DNA of 64,000 nucleotides from positions 1-64,000 of the forward strand of contig JALIZF010001567.1 of the NCBI GenBank assembly GCA_029948255.1, written 5' to 3'. Of the stretch, positions 12,690-24,800 are shown piece by piece. Position numbers and translations under genes: made by a program. Below the pieces are notes generated by a model. It saw only the letters and a program-made list of their open reading frames with translations. It had not been told where the DNA came from and ran no database searches. Positions within the stretch are counted from its first letter, which is position 1. Each line of letters opens with the position of its first letter. The stretch comes from Telmatactis stephensoni (Eukaryota > Cnidaria > Anthozoa > Actiniaria > Isophelliidae).

Positions 12690-13213
12690 GCTGTTGTTGT
12701 TGTTTCAGGGCAGTGGGTAGCCGCATTGCTGAGTTTCAACCAGCTGATGAATGTCATTATCTGTCTCAAATGGTGGTCTCAACCACAGAATATTCTTGTC
12801 ATTCAGTTGCACGAAGGACGAATAGTGTTATCCGGTGGATAAATCCTTCTCACTAAGCGGTTGGCACTAGCAACCGGGGCCTGGTGATGAAAATTCCAGG
12901 GCGATTGAGAATGACGCCAGATGAAACCCATGCAGCACGTATGCTACATCGAGTGTTTGATTGCTTGCAGCATGTAACAAATGGCGAGTTTAAAGGAAAC
13001 CGCTTTCAAGATTACTCATTATTCTATTCAAATACTTAATATAGTATAAACCTACCAGGTCAACTATTTGATGCAATGAGACACCAAACGTTACTGTCAC
13101 TTTATCTTGTTTGTTTACCACAGGACGTAGCTCAGGATTATAATGTTCAAATAGTTCTTTCAGTAAACGGTCTTCATCGTCGTCAAATACTGGTTTAACA
13201 AATGATGAATGAC
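6962..13213 (-). CDS. Nicotinic acetylcholine receptor-like subunit, alpha type (gene 1), with one frameshift
   Basis: Eight exons in transcription order: 13056-13213, 12076-12120, 11525-11634, 9943-10087, 9188-9444, 8516-8688, 7773-7962 and 6962-7389. A Cys-loop pentameric channel subunit of the plasma membrane. Visible in order: mature N-terminus with [20 protein letters not shown]; loop D in [15 protein letters not shown]; loop A in [10 protein letters not shown]; Cys-loop from SSSC with 13 residues to the next Cys; loop B in KFGSWTYNG; loop [11 protein letters not shown] (vicinal Cys, alpha type); M1 start; M2 [16 protein letters not shown] followed by MLLVAEIMP, which resembles vertebrate alpha7 and has a Glu at -1', so cation selective; M3; a loop; MA helix and M4 ending IIFTQAY. 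The 257-base exon is one longer than the 256-base exon of genes 2 and 3: an extra base at 9271-9273 makes TAT CCC TGA where TAT CCT GAT is expected. The other exons keep the same phases. The signal-peptide exon is uncertain. Confidence 0.85.
8275..8860. repeat. Dispersed CACGGCACGG-type repeat pieces
   Basis: 8275-8345 holds CTGCCGTGCCCGTGCCGTGA, and 8815-8860 holds CACGCCATACCGTGACC next to a CTCATACG-type end. Similar pieces, joined to GGTCCGTTTCACACTCATA, occur at 13510-13556 and 16905-16970. They look like ends of one non-autonomous DNA transposon family, perhaps hAT-like. This span contains exon 8516-8688, which is not part of the repeat. Confidence 0.4.
8866..8933. repeat. Hairpin, GCAGCTCAATCTG inverted repeat
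   Basis: GCAGCTCAATCTG and CAGATTGAGCTGC are exact inverted copies around a loop of about 40 bp, in the intron between exons 9188-9444 and 8516-8688 of receptor gene 1. Probably a small MITE end pair. Confidence 0.6.
8937..9180 (-). repeat. Dispersed repeat, copy 2
   Basis: Shares with copy 1 the TTCTCGACCAATCAGAGC block near its right end, the GTGACGTCATCT block, the GATGCGAAGTCGACTGG block and CATTTCGAACAATCAGAGCG. It ends a few bases before the donor of exon 9188-9444 of receptor gene 1. Confidence 0.6.
10130..10290. repeat. Probable repeat with (CCGT)n core
   Basis: A GC-rich island in an AT-rich intron: GCGGAGGCCCGCTAGATGGC, then ACGTCACTTCCGTCCGTCCG, then TGCTGATTGGCTGATTG. The composition differs sharply from its surroundings, so it is probably an inserted element. 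No second copy was found here. Confidence 0.35.
12299..12704. repeat. Long TTG/CTG (CAA/CAG) triplet tract
   Basis: About 400 bp of almost uninterrupted TTG triplets with scattered CTG, and rare TCG, TTT and GGC interruptions. It lies in the intron between exons 13056-13213 and 12076-12120 of receptor gene 1. On the transcribed strand it is (CAA/CAG)n. Long frames through it (poly-Q, poly-T, poly-L, poly-C) are by-products of the repeat and not genes. Confidence 0.97.
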
Positions 13214-16200
13214 CTTAAAAAAAGTTTTGCTTGGTTAGTTACATTATCCTGATTATTTTCACCATTTTCATTTCTGTTTATGTTATAAACAGTGGTTAGT
13301 ACAACCGTGTCTCTCCAAGGCCCTGTTAACACTTGACCGTTTACCTGAAGACTTTCTTAGGCTTCAAAGTAATACTGCCATTACTGAAATTATTATACAA
13401 CACCAAATAATACACGTCTTTCGTGAAACGCGCACGTAATATATATTGTAGAAAAACTTTTACGTCTACCATTTCGCATTGTCGCACTGCATTTTAGAGC
13501 AGCTAGATTCCGTATGAGTTTAAAACGGACCACGCCGTGCCGTGTCCCTGTCGGTGGAATGAATTACACTTTAAAGTGATAAGAGTATGAATGGATGATG
13601 TTACACATATTTAAAGATAAAAGACTCATTGTCACAATTCTATTCGGCAGATTCTATTCAGATCTTCGGCCATCTACGTTTTTAAAAACAGCTGTATATT
13701 GGTTGTGGTATTAAATATTCAGTGTTTGCCTTGGAGATTGACTTAATATTTTGCTTAAGGTGATAAAATAACACTTTCATAAGAATTCAAAGGCTTTGTT
13801 AAAAAAGGCCAAATGGGAGAATGGTACGCGGTGAAATTATATACTGTTAAGTTGGATATTTTCATACATATATTAATGATTTGCTCAGTGATGCCATACT
13901 AAATCATTGTAACTGGCACAGTTCTTGCAGGAGAGTCGAGCGTCATTGAAAAGCCTTCTTTGGAGTAATAAGAATTTGAACTCTTTTGTAACAGGTAAAG
14001 ACATGTTTAGGGTAAGGGTGTGTCTTTCACTAATATACGAGGGCAATCTGCATGTAACACCTCTGAAAACCGACCTTTACTCAGACACTTCAAACAAGCC
14101 TAAAGCCTTGTCGAAATATCGATTAAAGGGGGCTCGAAAGTTCTCGAAACTCTTTTTACACGATGTTACGGATTTTATTGTTTAATTAATTAGTAATAGC
14201 CCTAGTCTTTCTGAGTTACCGCCGGTTTCCTGATGCCAATATATTTTCAAATTTCAATTAAAAATATACCTGGTATTGATAAGAGGACAGGTGATTGTAT
14301 GCAATAGGTGCATGCATTTAGAATAGAAGCTAAGAAGAATCTCGGAACATTTCACTGGAAAATCAAACTAAAGTGAAGGAAAGAATGAAATAATTGTCAA
14401 GTTTGCATGGCATACAGGGAATGAAAACACCTGAATTAGTGTGCATCATTTCTACGAAGTTAAAATAAGAAAGAGAAATAACGAAAAGGGTTGAATTAGA
14501 ACAACGGGTGGCACCAGACAATTTCAGCTACTATCTTCCATCGACGCAGGGAAGCCGTTGAAGTTATAACATTAATATAATCATTTTAGCCTTAGAAGAG
14601 GACGCCTGTTCTCTCAGGGCTATTATAATGTTGATTCATATGTTTTGTATTATCCGTATTGTCCTCTTGGGAAGATACAAAAGGCTTTTGCAATAACTCA
14701 TATACTTCAATAAGGTAATGCAGAGTTTGCACATTGGTTATTTAGAGAGTATTAGTGTGTTGCGTAACTTTAGGGTTTGCTTTACGCTATTTGATGCATA
14801 TTTGATACAAGACCAAGATTAAGACAAAATATTTTCCGCATGACAAATTGATTTTGGGGAAAAATAGCCATAAGTGTCATGGAAAATATATCGCAACAGT
14901 TAAATTCAAAATTAAGAGTTGAGATTAATGACAGCCATGCATACTAGTAGTGTATTTTATTTTACCATAATGAAACGAGTTATATGGCATATCTAACGCA
15001 TTGCTTTGTACTGCGTGTACATACAACAATTCTAGTGTCATATGGTCCTTACTCCTTGCATTGTTTTGCCCTGGAATGGTAAGTTTGCTAACAGTTATGC
15101 ATTTTTTATCTAATAGGCGAGTCTGAAAACTCGTTTGCTTTCTTTTCCCCGGGGACATATAAAACTAAAGAGTTATCCCGCAGACTACTCCCCTCAGTAG
15201 AAACAAGGCCTTAGTTCACAAGGTATAAAACCGTTTTCAACTCCAGGATTTATCCATATAACGAGGGACATAGCTTTTTTATATTGTTTGTTGTAAATCT
15301 TGTGGGAACTATTAATGAACGTACCTACCAAATTAACAGGAATTTCCAAACAACAAGTCGAGTTATAGTTTCGTTCAATGTTAGTTGCTGCGAGCGAAGC
15401 GAGTAGCCTCCTATTCGGAACACAGTGTAATCTGTGGATGTCACTAGACGAACACGCGATACATACGATCAGCGGTTCAAGTCCATACCGTATCGAGAGT
15501 CGATTCAAGGATGTCACTAGACAAACACGCGATACATACGATCAGCGATTCACACCTTTTCCTAAATAAACTAGCTTTTTTAAAATCAGTTAGTTTTATA
15601 ATGGTCTATAATCATTGCCAACGCTAGCCGTTTGAGATTGTTTGAAAAATTGCTTTACTCAAAGAGCTAAATATTTTGAACTGTGTGTGTCCGACACTGA
15701 TCCTTGTAGTTCAATATTGAAGGTCAACTAGCAGTGTTCGTCACACAACGCACAGGAGATAGACAAGAAACATTTGATATATCAGAGAAAGTTGTCATAC
15801 TTTCGTGAGTTTTAGGGGAACAGTTCTGCTAACGTGGATACACCAGCTGTTTTCTGCTCGCAGCACTTCACTTTCTATTAGAAATAGCTAGTTTACATAA
15901 TATTGATTAAACTGAAGAGGAGTTTCAGTTAAAGGAAAGGAAAGTATTAGAATTAACGCAGTTATAAGTTAACGAAAATTGAAAGCAAAGCAAATTGCAT
16001 AATCATTGAACTGGAAAAGATCTTTAAGAAAAAAATCCATTTAAATGAAATTATCGCCACGGGAACAAATTTATCAATTGTGAATATTTTCAAGAACAGT
16101 TTTATACGAAGAAAACATACTATGATTCGAAAGACATTTAATTCATCGAAAAGAATAAAGACGCATAAGATGTGACATTTCATCTGAGAGCGAAGTGAGC

Positions 16201-16422
16201 GATAATGATTTCAAACGTACATTCCAAAATTTTTCGAACAAATATTTTAACTGTTAGTTTATCTGTTTCTAGTCTGTAAAAAGTCGATGGCGGTTTAGAT
16301 GATAAATATGATATGAACTAATTCAAGGGATAAATAAATACACTGAGTGTTAGACAACAACGAAAATGTTCTCCAACAGTTTTTATAAGAATATATAAAG
16401 TCTGCTGCATTGATTGGCTTAC
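13214..16422. other. Putative first intron of receptor gene 1
   Basis: If the tentative signal exon is right, this is its intron. It contains a CACGGCACGG-type repeat end at 13510-13556 and AT-rich sequence. Because the phases of the two flanking exons do not match, a short unseen exon may lie here. A short direct repeat, ACGCGATACATACGATCAGC, occurs near 15453 and 15529. Confidence 0.35.
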
Positions 16423-16478
16423 CTTTGCAGATCTTGAAAGGCAAATATCAAACCAACAACGAATGTATAGTTCTTCAT
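16423..16478 (-). CDS. Tentative signal-peptide exon of receptor gene 1
   Basis: On the minus strand an ATG at 16478 opens MKNYTFVVGLIFAFQDLQ, a short basic-hydrophobic leader, and stops at a strong donor (CAAAG|GTAAGC). Genes 2 and 3 begin in the same way with a short signal exon and a GTGAGT or GTAAG donor. Against it, this exon leaves two bases, while the next exon (13056-13213) needs one, so either a small exon is missing, an indel is present or this is not the true first exon. Confidence 0.4.
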
Positions 16479-17185
16479 TTCTGGTCTTGGTCTCCAGTAG
16501 CTACACTTGCTCTTGTTTTCTACTTAATCTTTGAAAAGAAAATTAATCAACAAACGTAGTACGCATACTTTTTGACACAATGATTCATGTGACTGAGAAA
16601 TTAATCAGTTTCACTCATTCTAGTCACATACAATCAAAGACATCAAAATATAGTTTTGATTAAGTCATGATAACTCGTTCCCAGTGTCTCTCATCTCACC
16701 CCTCTCCTGTAGTCTGATGAGAGGAATTTTGGGAAAATTAAAGCAAATGCGAAGAAATGTGTTCCGTTTCACACCTTGGACGTTTTAGTTTGGAGCCAAA
16801 CCGTATAAATAAGATGTTTTGAAATTTATCTGGATTAGAGCAGTTTTTGAATGGCTCAGTAAAAATAGCACGATCACGGCACGGTTACGTAGGAATTTCG
16901 AATGTTTTAAGACATCACGGCACGGGCACGGCACGGCGCGGTCCGTTTCACACTCATATGGAAACACTATACTTAAGTTATACGTCCTCCGTCAATCAAG
17001 GTAAATTTATAAACGCATCTTTTTTGTTACGCTTTCTGTCGTCCACACTAAAACAATGTTTTACATTTGTCTAAAGTCCAGAAAGGGAGAAAAAATATTT
17101 TCGTTTTAAAATTTCATAATATCCGCCTAGTAAGGATGTAGCTTAAGGTTTTTTCGGTGATTTCATAGCGTTCAATAACATTTCT

Positions 17186-17341
17186 AGGGCCAGTTCACAC
17201 TAGTGACATAAGCATAAGCGCAAGCAACATGCGCAGACTCAGTAGCGCATTTATCACTCAGGTGTGAGAAAAAACAAAAACTCTAATGAGCAGTACGCTA
17301 TTGAGTCTGCGTATGCTTATGCGGTGTGTACACCGGCCCTA
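17186..17341. mobile_element. Short MITE with AGGGCC termini
   Basis: The ends AGGGCCAGTTCACAC and its inverted counterpart (GTACACCGGCCCT) enclose two inverted GCATAAGC blocks, ACATAAGCATAAGCG on the left and CGTATGCTTATGCGG on the right. The ends suggest a hAT-like non-autonomous element. No clear eight-base target duplication is visible. Confidence 0.5.
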
Positions 17342-19365
17342 AAGAGCGCAATTCGAATACTTAATGCATTAAATACAAGATCCATAATCTCTATAGCAAC
17401 GAAATATTTTCGCAAGGAATTCGTAAACGCATTGACTTTCACTTCTTCGAAATTTGACATGCTGTCTAAGTTTGTGGTGTAAAACGATCATATTTGCCTA
17501 GCATCGTGATTATTAAGAAGTAGTTAGCAAACTTGATGTCCTTGAAGGGTTTTGCCATAGCGGACTCCAGCCGGGTCATGTTTGCTCAACCAATGTACTA
17601 CCTGCATCATGTTTAACCAGATTAATACCATGGGGCATTTAGCACTGTGGAAATTCTCGAGGATCAATTATATTAACGAAACCTTTGATACACAAGAAGG
17701 AGCTTTGTTCCAGGAGCTAGCGTGCCCGGCCCGGGAACAAAACCCTTTAGTGCCAGAGCTTTGCTTCCCGTTACAATATGGCTTCGTTTAATTCTTTATG
17801 GAATTCTCCACGTATCATTATTAACGAAAGGTAACGCCAGTCAAAGCTCTGGTTTCCAGGGTACAATAACAGACGGCCATCCCCAAAAACCCTATCCATA
17901 GTAGTGCATTATTGAGTGTGTGTCTGTTGATTCTACGTCTCCTTATGTCACGTGAATAACATGGGGAGAGGGGTGGGGCTGTTAGTTCATCAGTTTGTTT
18001 AAAAAAGACACGAGTTGTTTTGCGCACGTGTGCCTACCAATATATGGATTTCAATCGAAGCTACTGTAAGTTTTAGGAACTGTCTTTGATGTTGTACAAT
18101 AACGGTTGTTAAAACGATTTCTATTTGGTTATCCAAGAGAATGAAGTGAGTTTCTCACTTTCCGTTGAATGCGCCAAATGTAAGAGACTTCGATCAGAGA
18201 AAAACATACAGCAACAAAGAAACAAATAATAAATGAATAATTCATAAATAATAGACTGTTAATCTGGGTAATGCTGTTGCATTTACTTCTAGTTTTGTCT
18301 ACTACGTCATACACCAAAACCACTTACTAATTCGGGTTCATGTCCAAAACGACGTCAAACAATCAGAACAGTACCTTAAAAAACAGAACCTTAAAATATT
18401 GTTGAATTTTTCGATCCTTTTCGAGGAATACTATATGTGCCAGTTGTTTGACCGATAAACTTATGTTAGCGAATAGAAAATGAAATACCGCCAGGAATGG
18501 AATTTGGAATTGGAAGTTCGAAAAATCAAACTTTTTTTCAAAAATTAACTACTAAATACTTGATATGCATGGTCTCAGAGCAAAATATTTAATTTGTAAA
18601 TGGTACACTTTTCATATCCTCAACTGAAACAAATAATATAGAACATGTATGATTTTGGCATTAAATTTGTAAACAATATATGGAAACAACTTTTCTACAA
18701 ATCGAATTATATCGTTCATTCGGCCTAATAAAGAAACGATATTTTAAATAAAAAATGACGTATTTTAAAATCTGGAGTGAGATGATGTGTTTAGAACTTA
18801 CCTCAGTGCAAATTTCTGGCCACGTTCGAATTTACAAATTCTGATAAGAAACTCATTAATTGAGATGTATTTTCACTTCAAATAGTGTTATCTGAATTTC
18901 TATCTCTGTAAGGAGCTCCTACAATTGCCAATTTATTATTAATAGTAGGGCATAAAATGAGTAGAGTAAAATGCCACTAAAAGACTTAGCAACGTGTGTG
19001 ATGTAAGTACAATTTTAAATTTGTTCTTCAAAAGTGAGTCATGGAGAAAAAGCTTTCTAATTGCTTTGCAAACTCAACAACAGTATTATGTAAATTAATA
19101 AATAGAGTACTTAAAAGGGCGGACTAAGAATTATAGTAACTGATAAAAGATAAAAAATATTTATACCTATATATAAAACGTTTTCACGGCCTTAAAGATA
19201 CAAAACCCAGCCAATTTGAGAAATTGCATCAGTTGATATTCATCGTTCAATTTTACAATATTTTAATGCCCAATATGCCTAGTGCTTAACATGCAAAGTG
19301 TTTTTAATCAGTGCAGTTTTTGTCTAATTGTTAGATTTCGATTAAGGTCAGTCGTCGATAAGATG
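17342..19365. other. Intergenic, no gene recognised
   Basis: AT-rich sequence with no exon-like block that matches a known family. Short open frames are of random length and composition. Confidence 0.5.
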
Positions 19366-19713
19366 TTGAGAACTTAAGCAACCACGACAACGACGACAGC
19401 GAAGACGAGATGTCAAAAAGGGTTTAGCGAAATACTCAATGCTATATTTTATTTATTTACTTTCAATTGCCATTCGCATTCATTCATTCTGAAATGAAAG
19501 ATGATAAATAAAGAGAAACTTTGTGGCCAAATCGGAAAATATACTGGTTTACGTCCTCGAGTTCCTGTCCTCTACAAGGCGTAAAATTTTGACTTTTCAC
19601 GTTGTAGGTTTTGAGAATACAGTTGATTTTTTGCACCTCATTTGCACGTGAAATTATTGTATTTTGTACTTAGCGCCATTGTCTTATGCCGTCTTGGTTG
19701 CTTAAGATCTCAA
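19366..19713. mobile_element. MITE, about 348 bp
   Basis: Terminal inverted repeats: TTGAGAACTTAAGCAACCAC on the left, and on the right the complement of TTGAGATCTTAAGCAACCAA. There is no coding capacity. Superfamily not assigned. Confidence 0.6.
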
Positions 19714-19873
19714 TTAGAGACCTGTAAGTACAAAAGACGAGTACGACTAATTAGCATATTATAATACTTGGTGATTGCAATATTTTACATTAGTTGAGTG
19801 TACGCTTCGACTCAAAGCTCAAATTTGGAGAAGACAGAAATGTTTTTGAGAAATTCAGCAGAGTCTTGCACCT

Positions 19874-20305
19874 TTAGAATCGCGTCATTTCCTGACAGGC
19901 CTCTTTTCTCACAAATCGACAATTAAATATGGTATTCCGAGTAGCTACAAAACTCGATCGACACAACGAAGACAGATGAAGCACTAGCGACTGAGTGCGT
20001 TGCAAACAACTAAATAAGTTAAAATACTTGAATTTTTTTGTGCGTTCGTACCTACAAATGAAGCGTCTACAATGACAAAAAACGGCTTTAGCAAATGCTA
20101 TTGTTATCCCGTTGAAACCGTACAGATATTTGCGGCTGACTGTATTCATCTCGCTCAAAAAATATTTTAATTTTCGATTAAAAGATTTTAGTTTCAGCAC
20201 AATTTTTGTCTGAAATACTGATATTGCAACACTTATGATTGTATCAGTCGAATTTCGTGCTCGTATTCGCACTTTGTACTTAAGCTCCCTATTATGCCAT
20301 TGCAT
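19874..20305 (-). other. Unassigned open frame of 143 residues
   Basis: A single uninterrupted frame rich in Arg, Lys, Ser and Phe, with an ending such as RKEACQEMTRF. No domain, splice signal or homology is recognised. It is longer than most chance frames in this AT-rich region but could be a repeat fragment. Not called as a gene. Confidence 0.2.
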
Positions 20306-20879
20306 GACTATATATTGCCATCATTTTGAAGCTTAAAGGGTTGATGATAACTTTATTCATACATTGATGAGCAATGCCTGTTACAAAAGTGTACGTGTGT
20401 TTCTAAGTATTACATAAAGAAATATCAGAAAATATCAATAATGTACTCATATGACGTAACTGTTCTCTAAACAAAACATATGCACGATAGGGTAAAAAGC
20501 ACGCTCATAAAAAAGAGAATTATCAGCAAAATGAAATCCTAAAAAGATTAACAATTCAATATGCGTTAATTCAACAGAAGAAGAGCTAATTTTACCATCA
20601 TAAGGCCTTGAATGATCCATGGGCAGAGCTGCAGGTAAACCAAGTTACTAAGTATTAACATATTTATCATTGTTTTCAGTGACTTATCGATATTTGTAAT
20701 CAATTTATGTCTGTTCGTTTGTTGTGCTCGCCCACAAAATAAAGTATATTCTCTGTTATCAATAAGAACCCTCAAATAAATACAAGCAAAAATAACAATA
20801 AGAAATAGAACCTAAGTAACATAAGGAGAACTAATAAAAATAATATACTTATATTAATTGAGAGAAATATAATCTATAG

Positions 20880-21210
20880 ACAATTAAAATATAGTTATTT
20901 AACTACTCTTACTCTTAAATCTATTCAAAACTAGACATCCATTATAGTAAAAGGATCTCTTAGCACATTCTGTCCTGACGCTTGGTAAATGAAGCACTTT
21001 GCCTTGTAACCCTACTGACAATACCCTTATTGAAAATGAAATAGTTCTTAACGAGCTGAGGTACACGACCAGCACTACATTTCTTAACTAGCTAGATTAT
21101 ATACTTGCTTATTTCGTCTTAATCTAAAGGTTATCTTCATAATAATACGTGCAGCCCGCGCCTTTTTTCAATAAGGTTAGCATTAACTTTCTCACAACAT
21201 TTCCAATAAT
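20880..21210 (-). pseudogene. LINE reverse transcriptase C-terminal remnant
   Basis: On the minus strand the frames read KKARAARIIMKITFRLRR, then KNYFIFNKGIVSRVTRQS and LPSVRTECAKRSFYYNG, separated by stops and a frameshift. This order (RAARII, TRQS, P..RTE.AKRSF.Y.G) is typical of the C-terminal region of CR1/L2/jockey-type non-LTR reverse transcriptases. Too broken to function. Confidence 0.6.
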
Positions 21211-21444
21211 CGTATCAATAATCTAAAATCGGTAATATAAATGACTTAAAAATTATATTGGAAGTATTCATAGTCAAATTATATTGCGTCTTGAACTGTA
21301 ATTCCTCTATGGAAATACCATTACTATTTCAGTACTTCGTTTTGCAACACACATATATGTTAGATTTAGTAATAGATACTTAATGGATTGTCTCACGAGG
21401 GTCTTCCTGTCTCACAAATGTAAACTTTGTTACAAGGAGGAACT

Positions 21445-21560
21445 GCTTTCAATAGAATTGACGGAGTTGTGTACAAGATCCCTTGCAGCGAATGTGACAA
21501 GCTTGACATTGGTAAAACAGGAAGACCACTGCAAGAGAGAGAGTTAAAGAACACAAGAGA
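21445..21560 (+). pseudogene. Penelope-like GIY-YIG endonuclease fragment
   Basis: The frame reads GVVYKIPCSECDKLDIGKTG, then RPLQER. The VYKIPC...IG.TGRPL..R pattern is characteristic of the GIY-YIG endonuclease domain of Penelope-like retroelements. Only the N-terminal half of the domain remains, and the frame then loses similarity. Confidence 0.6.
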
Positions 21561-21726
21561 GACATTTTATTTGTTTTGTTATCCTGGTTGGTCGCTGCGT
21601 TTTTTGTTGAAGTATTTTCGAGAACGTCATCGTGTTTGATGGCTACCAACTGACTTTCTCCTGTTTTTAATCAAACCCTACAGCAGCTCATAGCCTATCA
21701 TCGGATGACAAAATTAAATTTTAAGT

Positions 21727-21835
21727 TTCGTTTGTTTGTTTGTTTGTTTGTTTTGTTTTTGTTTTAGTTCTTAGTGTTCTTAATTGTTTTTGTTTGTTTG
21801 TTTGTTTGTTTGTTTGTTTGTTTGTTTGTTTGTTT
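21727..21835. repeat. (GTTT)n microsatellite, two blocks
   Basis: Two runs of TTTG repeats (about 21729-21752 and 21786-21834) separated by about 34 bp of T-rich sequence. Confidence 0.9.
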
Positions 21836-24800
21836 TAGTGATTTAATTTATAGGTTTAATGTAGAGGTACGTGCAATCTAATTACAGTTTAGAGAAGGCT
21901 CCATTTCAATACGTCAAAGCAGTCGTACTTTTTGCAACATTAATAGTAAAGTAATGTTGTCTATTCCTAATGCATTTCACATGTAAAAGTAGTGCCTAAA
22001 TCGATGCTTTATGGCTACATCCAAAGACTAAAAGATCAGAGGATTCAACTCAGTTGTCCAATCAACTTACCTTAATCAGTTTGACTGAATAGAATCGCGT
22101 TATCCTTGCAGTTGAATGTGGATGTTTCAAAGCTATATGTGTAACACTGGCCAATGAAACTACTGGGATAGGTTTTAAAATCCAGTATACGTAGTAGAAC
22201 TAATTTTGTACTAGCGTTTTGGTCCGCCTTGATCTATTAAAATGAATCAGATAAGCGCCGAAACCTGTAGTACCACAAAAGGTCCTTGATATTTATCTTA
22301 AAAATAAACAACAACATTATTAAGGAAGTGGTAGTTTACTGGCTTAAACATTAATGTATAATTTTAATTACGTTTAACTATTTCTTGACATCCCGTGTTC
22401 TCAGTGCCGGGAAGTAGCGAAACTTGTTGGTATTTTTTTTTCTTTTTCTTTTTTATTCCTTGACTTAATAGCAATTTTAGCATTATGATTGGCACCTCTG
22501 ATTATTGTTTTAGTAGAAAATTCTTTTCTTTAGTTATTTGTTATTTCTATTGCTTTATTTTAAATGGAAAACATTGATGACTTGTATGTTTCCATTCATC
22601 CAATCACATGACTACTTACCAATCAACTTCATCATGAATAAGCGATGAACACATTCTAAAAACAATTTAATCACTCAGAAAGTCAGGTAAAACTTAAATT
22701 CCCCCTGTAGTGTTAAGCCGTTTTGTTTTGTCTGGAGAGATTCTAGATTGATAACAAGTGTATTCATAAGGTAAGAAGCTAAGTATTTTGATAATACATG
22801 TAACTTGTGTCGTCACCTAAGATGGATGGGATCGTAATGATCAAAAGATACGTATTAACTTTATTCCAGTTTTTCCCGAGAGCTTGTTGCGCGATAATAT
22901 AATATGCTTGAGAGGTAGGTTACAAACTTGAAATGTTCTCTCTTTTTTTAGTTCGCTGGATTCGAAAGAATCCGTTATTTCTGCATGTAGAATGCTGGTA
23001 TAAAACCCAAAGAATTTCATGAATAGTACGTGATTATTAGGAATTATCAAAAGAAATTAAAGCGAAGAAAGAAACAAAGAAAGAAACAAAAAAGAAAGAA
23101 ATGAAGAAAGGAACAAACAAAGAAACAAAGAAAAAAGTGAATGAATGAATGGATAAATGAATGAATGAATGAGTGAATGAAAGAGATAGATATATCTTCT
23201 CTTTTCCCGTACCTGCATGTATATACCAAATAAGCAGAATTGCCAAACGGTGAAGTATTATGTGTTTTAAACGCAATTTCAAAATTTTCCAATTGTAAGT
23301 CATATCTTTTGGTGAGTGTGAGACATTAATGTAAATATTTTATACAAAATCACTTATCTCTACGGGGATCTAACGATACAATAGGCTGTTGATGAGACAA
23401 TTTTTAAATTGTCGTTTCTAATATATTCAGGTAGAGTTACAAAACTGTTTCATTTTTAAACACCAAAGCGAGTCTCTCTATTTTGATTTTGGTATACACA
23501 AATAGAAGCGACTGAATAAAACTGAAATTAATAGGACGTCGTAAATGTTAAAAATAAAGTCTATTTGGTCTAGCAAGTATTAATTTGACAAACAAAAGAA
23601 AAGAACAAGTAAAACGTTTTAGTGAACGACATCAAAAAAAGGTAAGTGAATCTTTTATTGCAACATAAAGTCGCGTTGCCTTCAACATCGTGAGGTCGAA
23701 TCATTCAGCACAGCAAAGTATGACATGCCATACAAGCTAGAGTGCAAGTCAATGTTAAAAACGAGCAGTTAATAACTTACATTTCAATGTTGGTTTCAAA
23801 CAACATTTTGACATGCTGAAACGGCTTTATAGAAATTATATGTCTGTTTTATATATTATATTTTGCGTGTATATTTGCTCAATTTTCATCCTGGAGGTTC
23901 CTAATCCTCTCAGGTTTCTTTTTTGTGGGTTTCACTTGTTTTTACTATCGTAATTCAAAATTTTTTTCAACTGATCTGAGGTACATGAAAAAGTCGAGCT
24001 CTAGAGTTCCAGGAAAACGGAGGTGTTTCCTTTAACCTTTTTAGGTAAAAGTGGAGCTCTATATCCATAGAAAATTAATTAAGGGGGAAAAAAAGCATGA
24101 CAAAAATTTGACACACTGCTTGCCCGCTCGCTGTTCGTCCGCCTTTTGCGCGAGATCAAATGTTTAACAAAATAGGAATACTTTGACAGCGCGCTCAACA
24201 CGAGCTTAAAACGTGCTACGAGCGCGTGCCCAAAATATCCAAGAGAATATTTGGTTTGTTTGAACCTTAAACAGAAAAAAATGTGGGGATTGATCGTTCC
24301 AGATGTTTAAAAAAATATGAACATAATAAATTTATGCCACGCGGACGTACCCTACAATTACCGACAGTTAGGATACGACATGCATTCTGAATTCAAAGTA
24401 CTCGATTACTAGGACTTTCCGACTACATCCAAAATTCCGTCTCTCTCCAATATGTATCTGGTCTCATTAAAACTGATATGAAAAAATAATTTTTAGTGCT
24501 CTTCGATTAGAAAGCCCATTTTTTCACTATACTGCAGAGCTTTTCTATGAAAATGATTTACAAATTGAAAACTTCCAGTATTTGGATTGGCTCGCCCTTT
24601 GTGTATACCAAATGATACCCTGTTTTACGTCATCCCATTTACATTATGAGATTTGAAGTGTTTGTTGGGAAATATTGAGTCAAATCAGAAGACGTGAAAA
24701 TATTTTACTACGCTCCATAAGAAGAATTGATTTTCAAAAAATATAATATTTAATTGGGACTTTAAGAGCATATTTTTATCTTTCCGGGCAATTTACGAAT
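21836..24800. other. Intergenic, no gene recognised; purine-rich repeat at 23040-23185
   Basis: AT-rich, non-coding by eye. 23050-23185 is a (GAAA)n and (GAAT)n microsatellite. Frames across the simple repeat are spurious. Confidence 0.5.

Noticed and set aside
12250..12856. Long frames encoding poly-Gln, poly-Cys, poly-Leu, poly-Thr and poly-Val
   Set aside because: They are readings of the TTG/CTG triplet tract in several frames of both strands. The tract is inside an intron of receptor gene 1.
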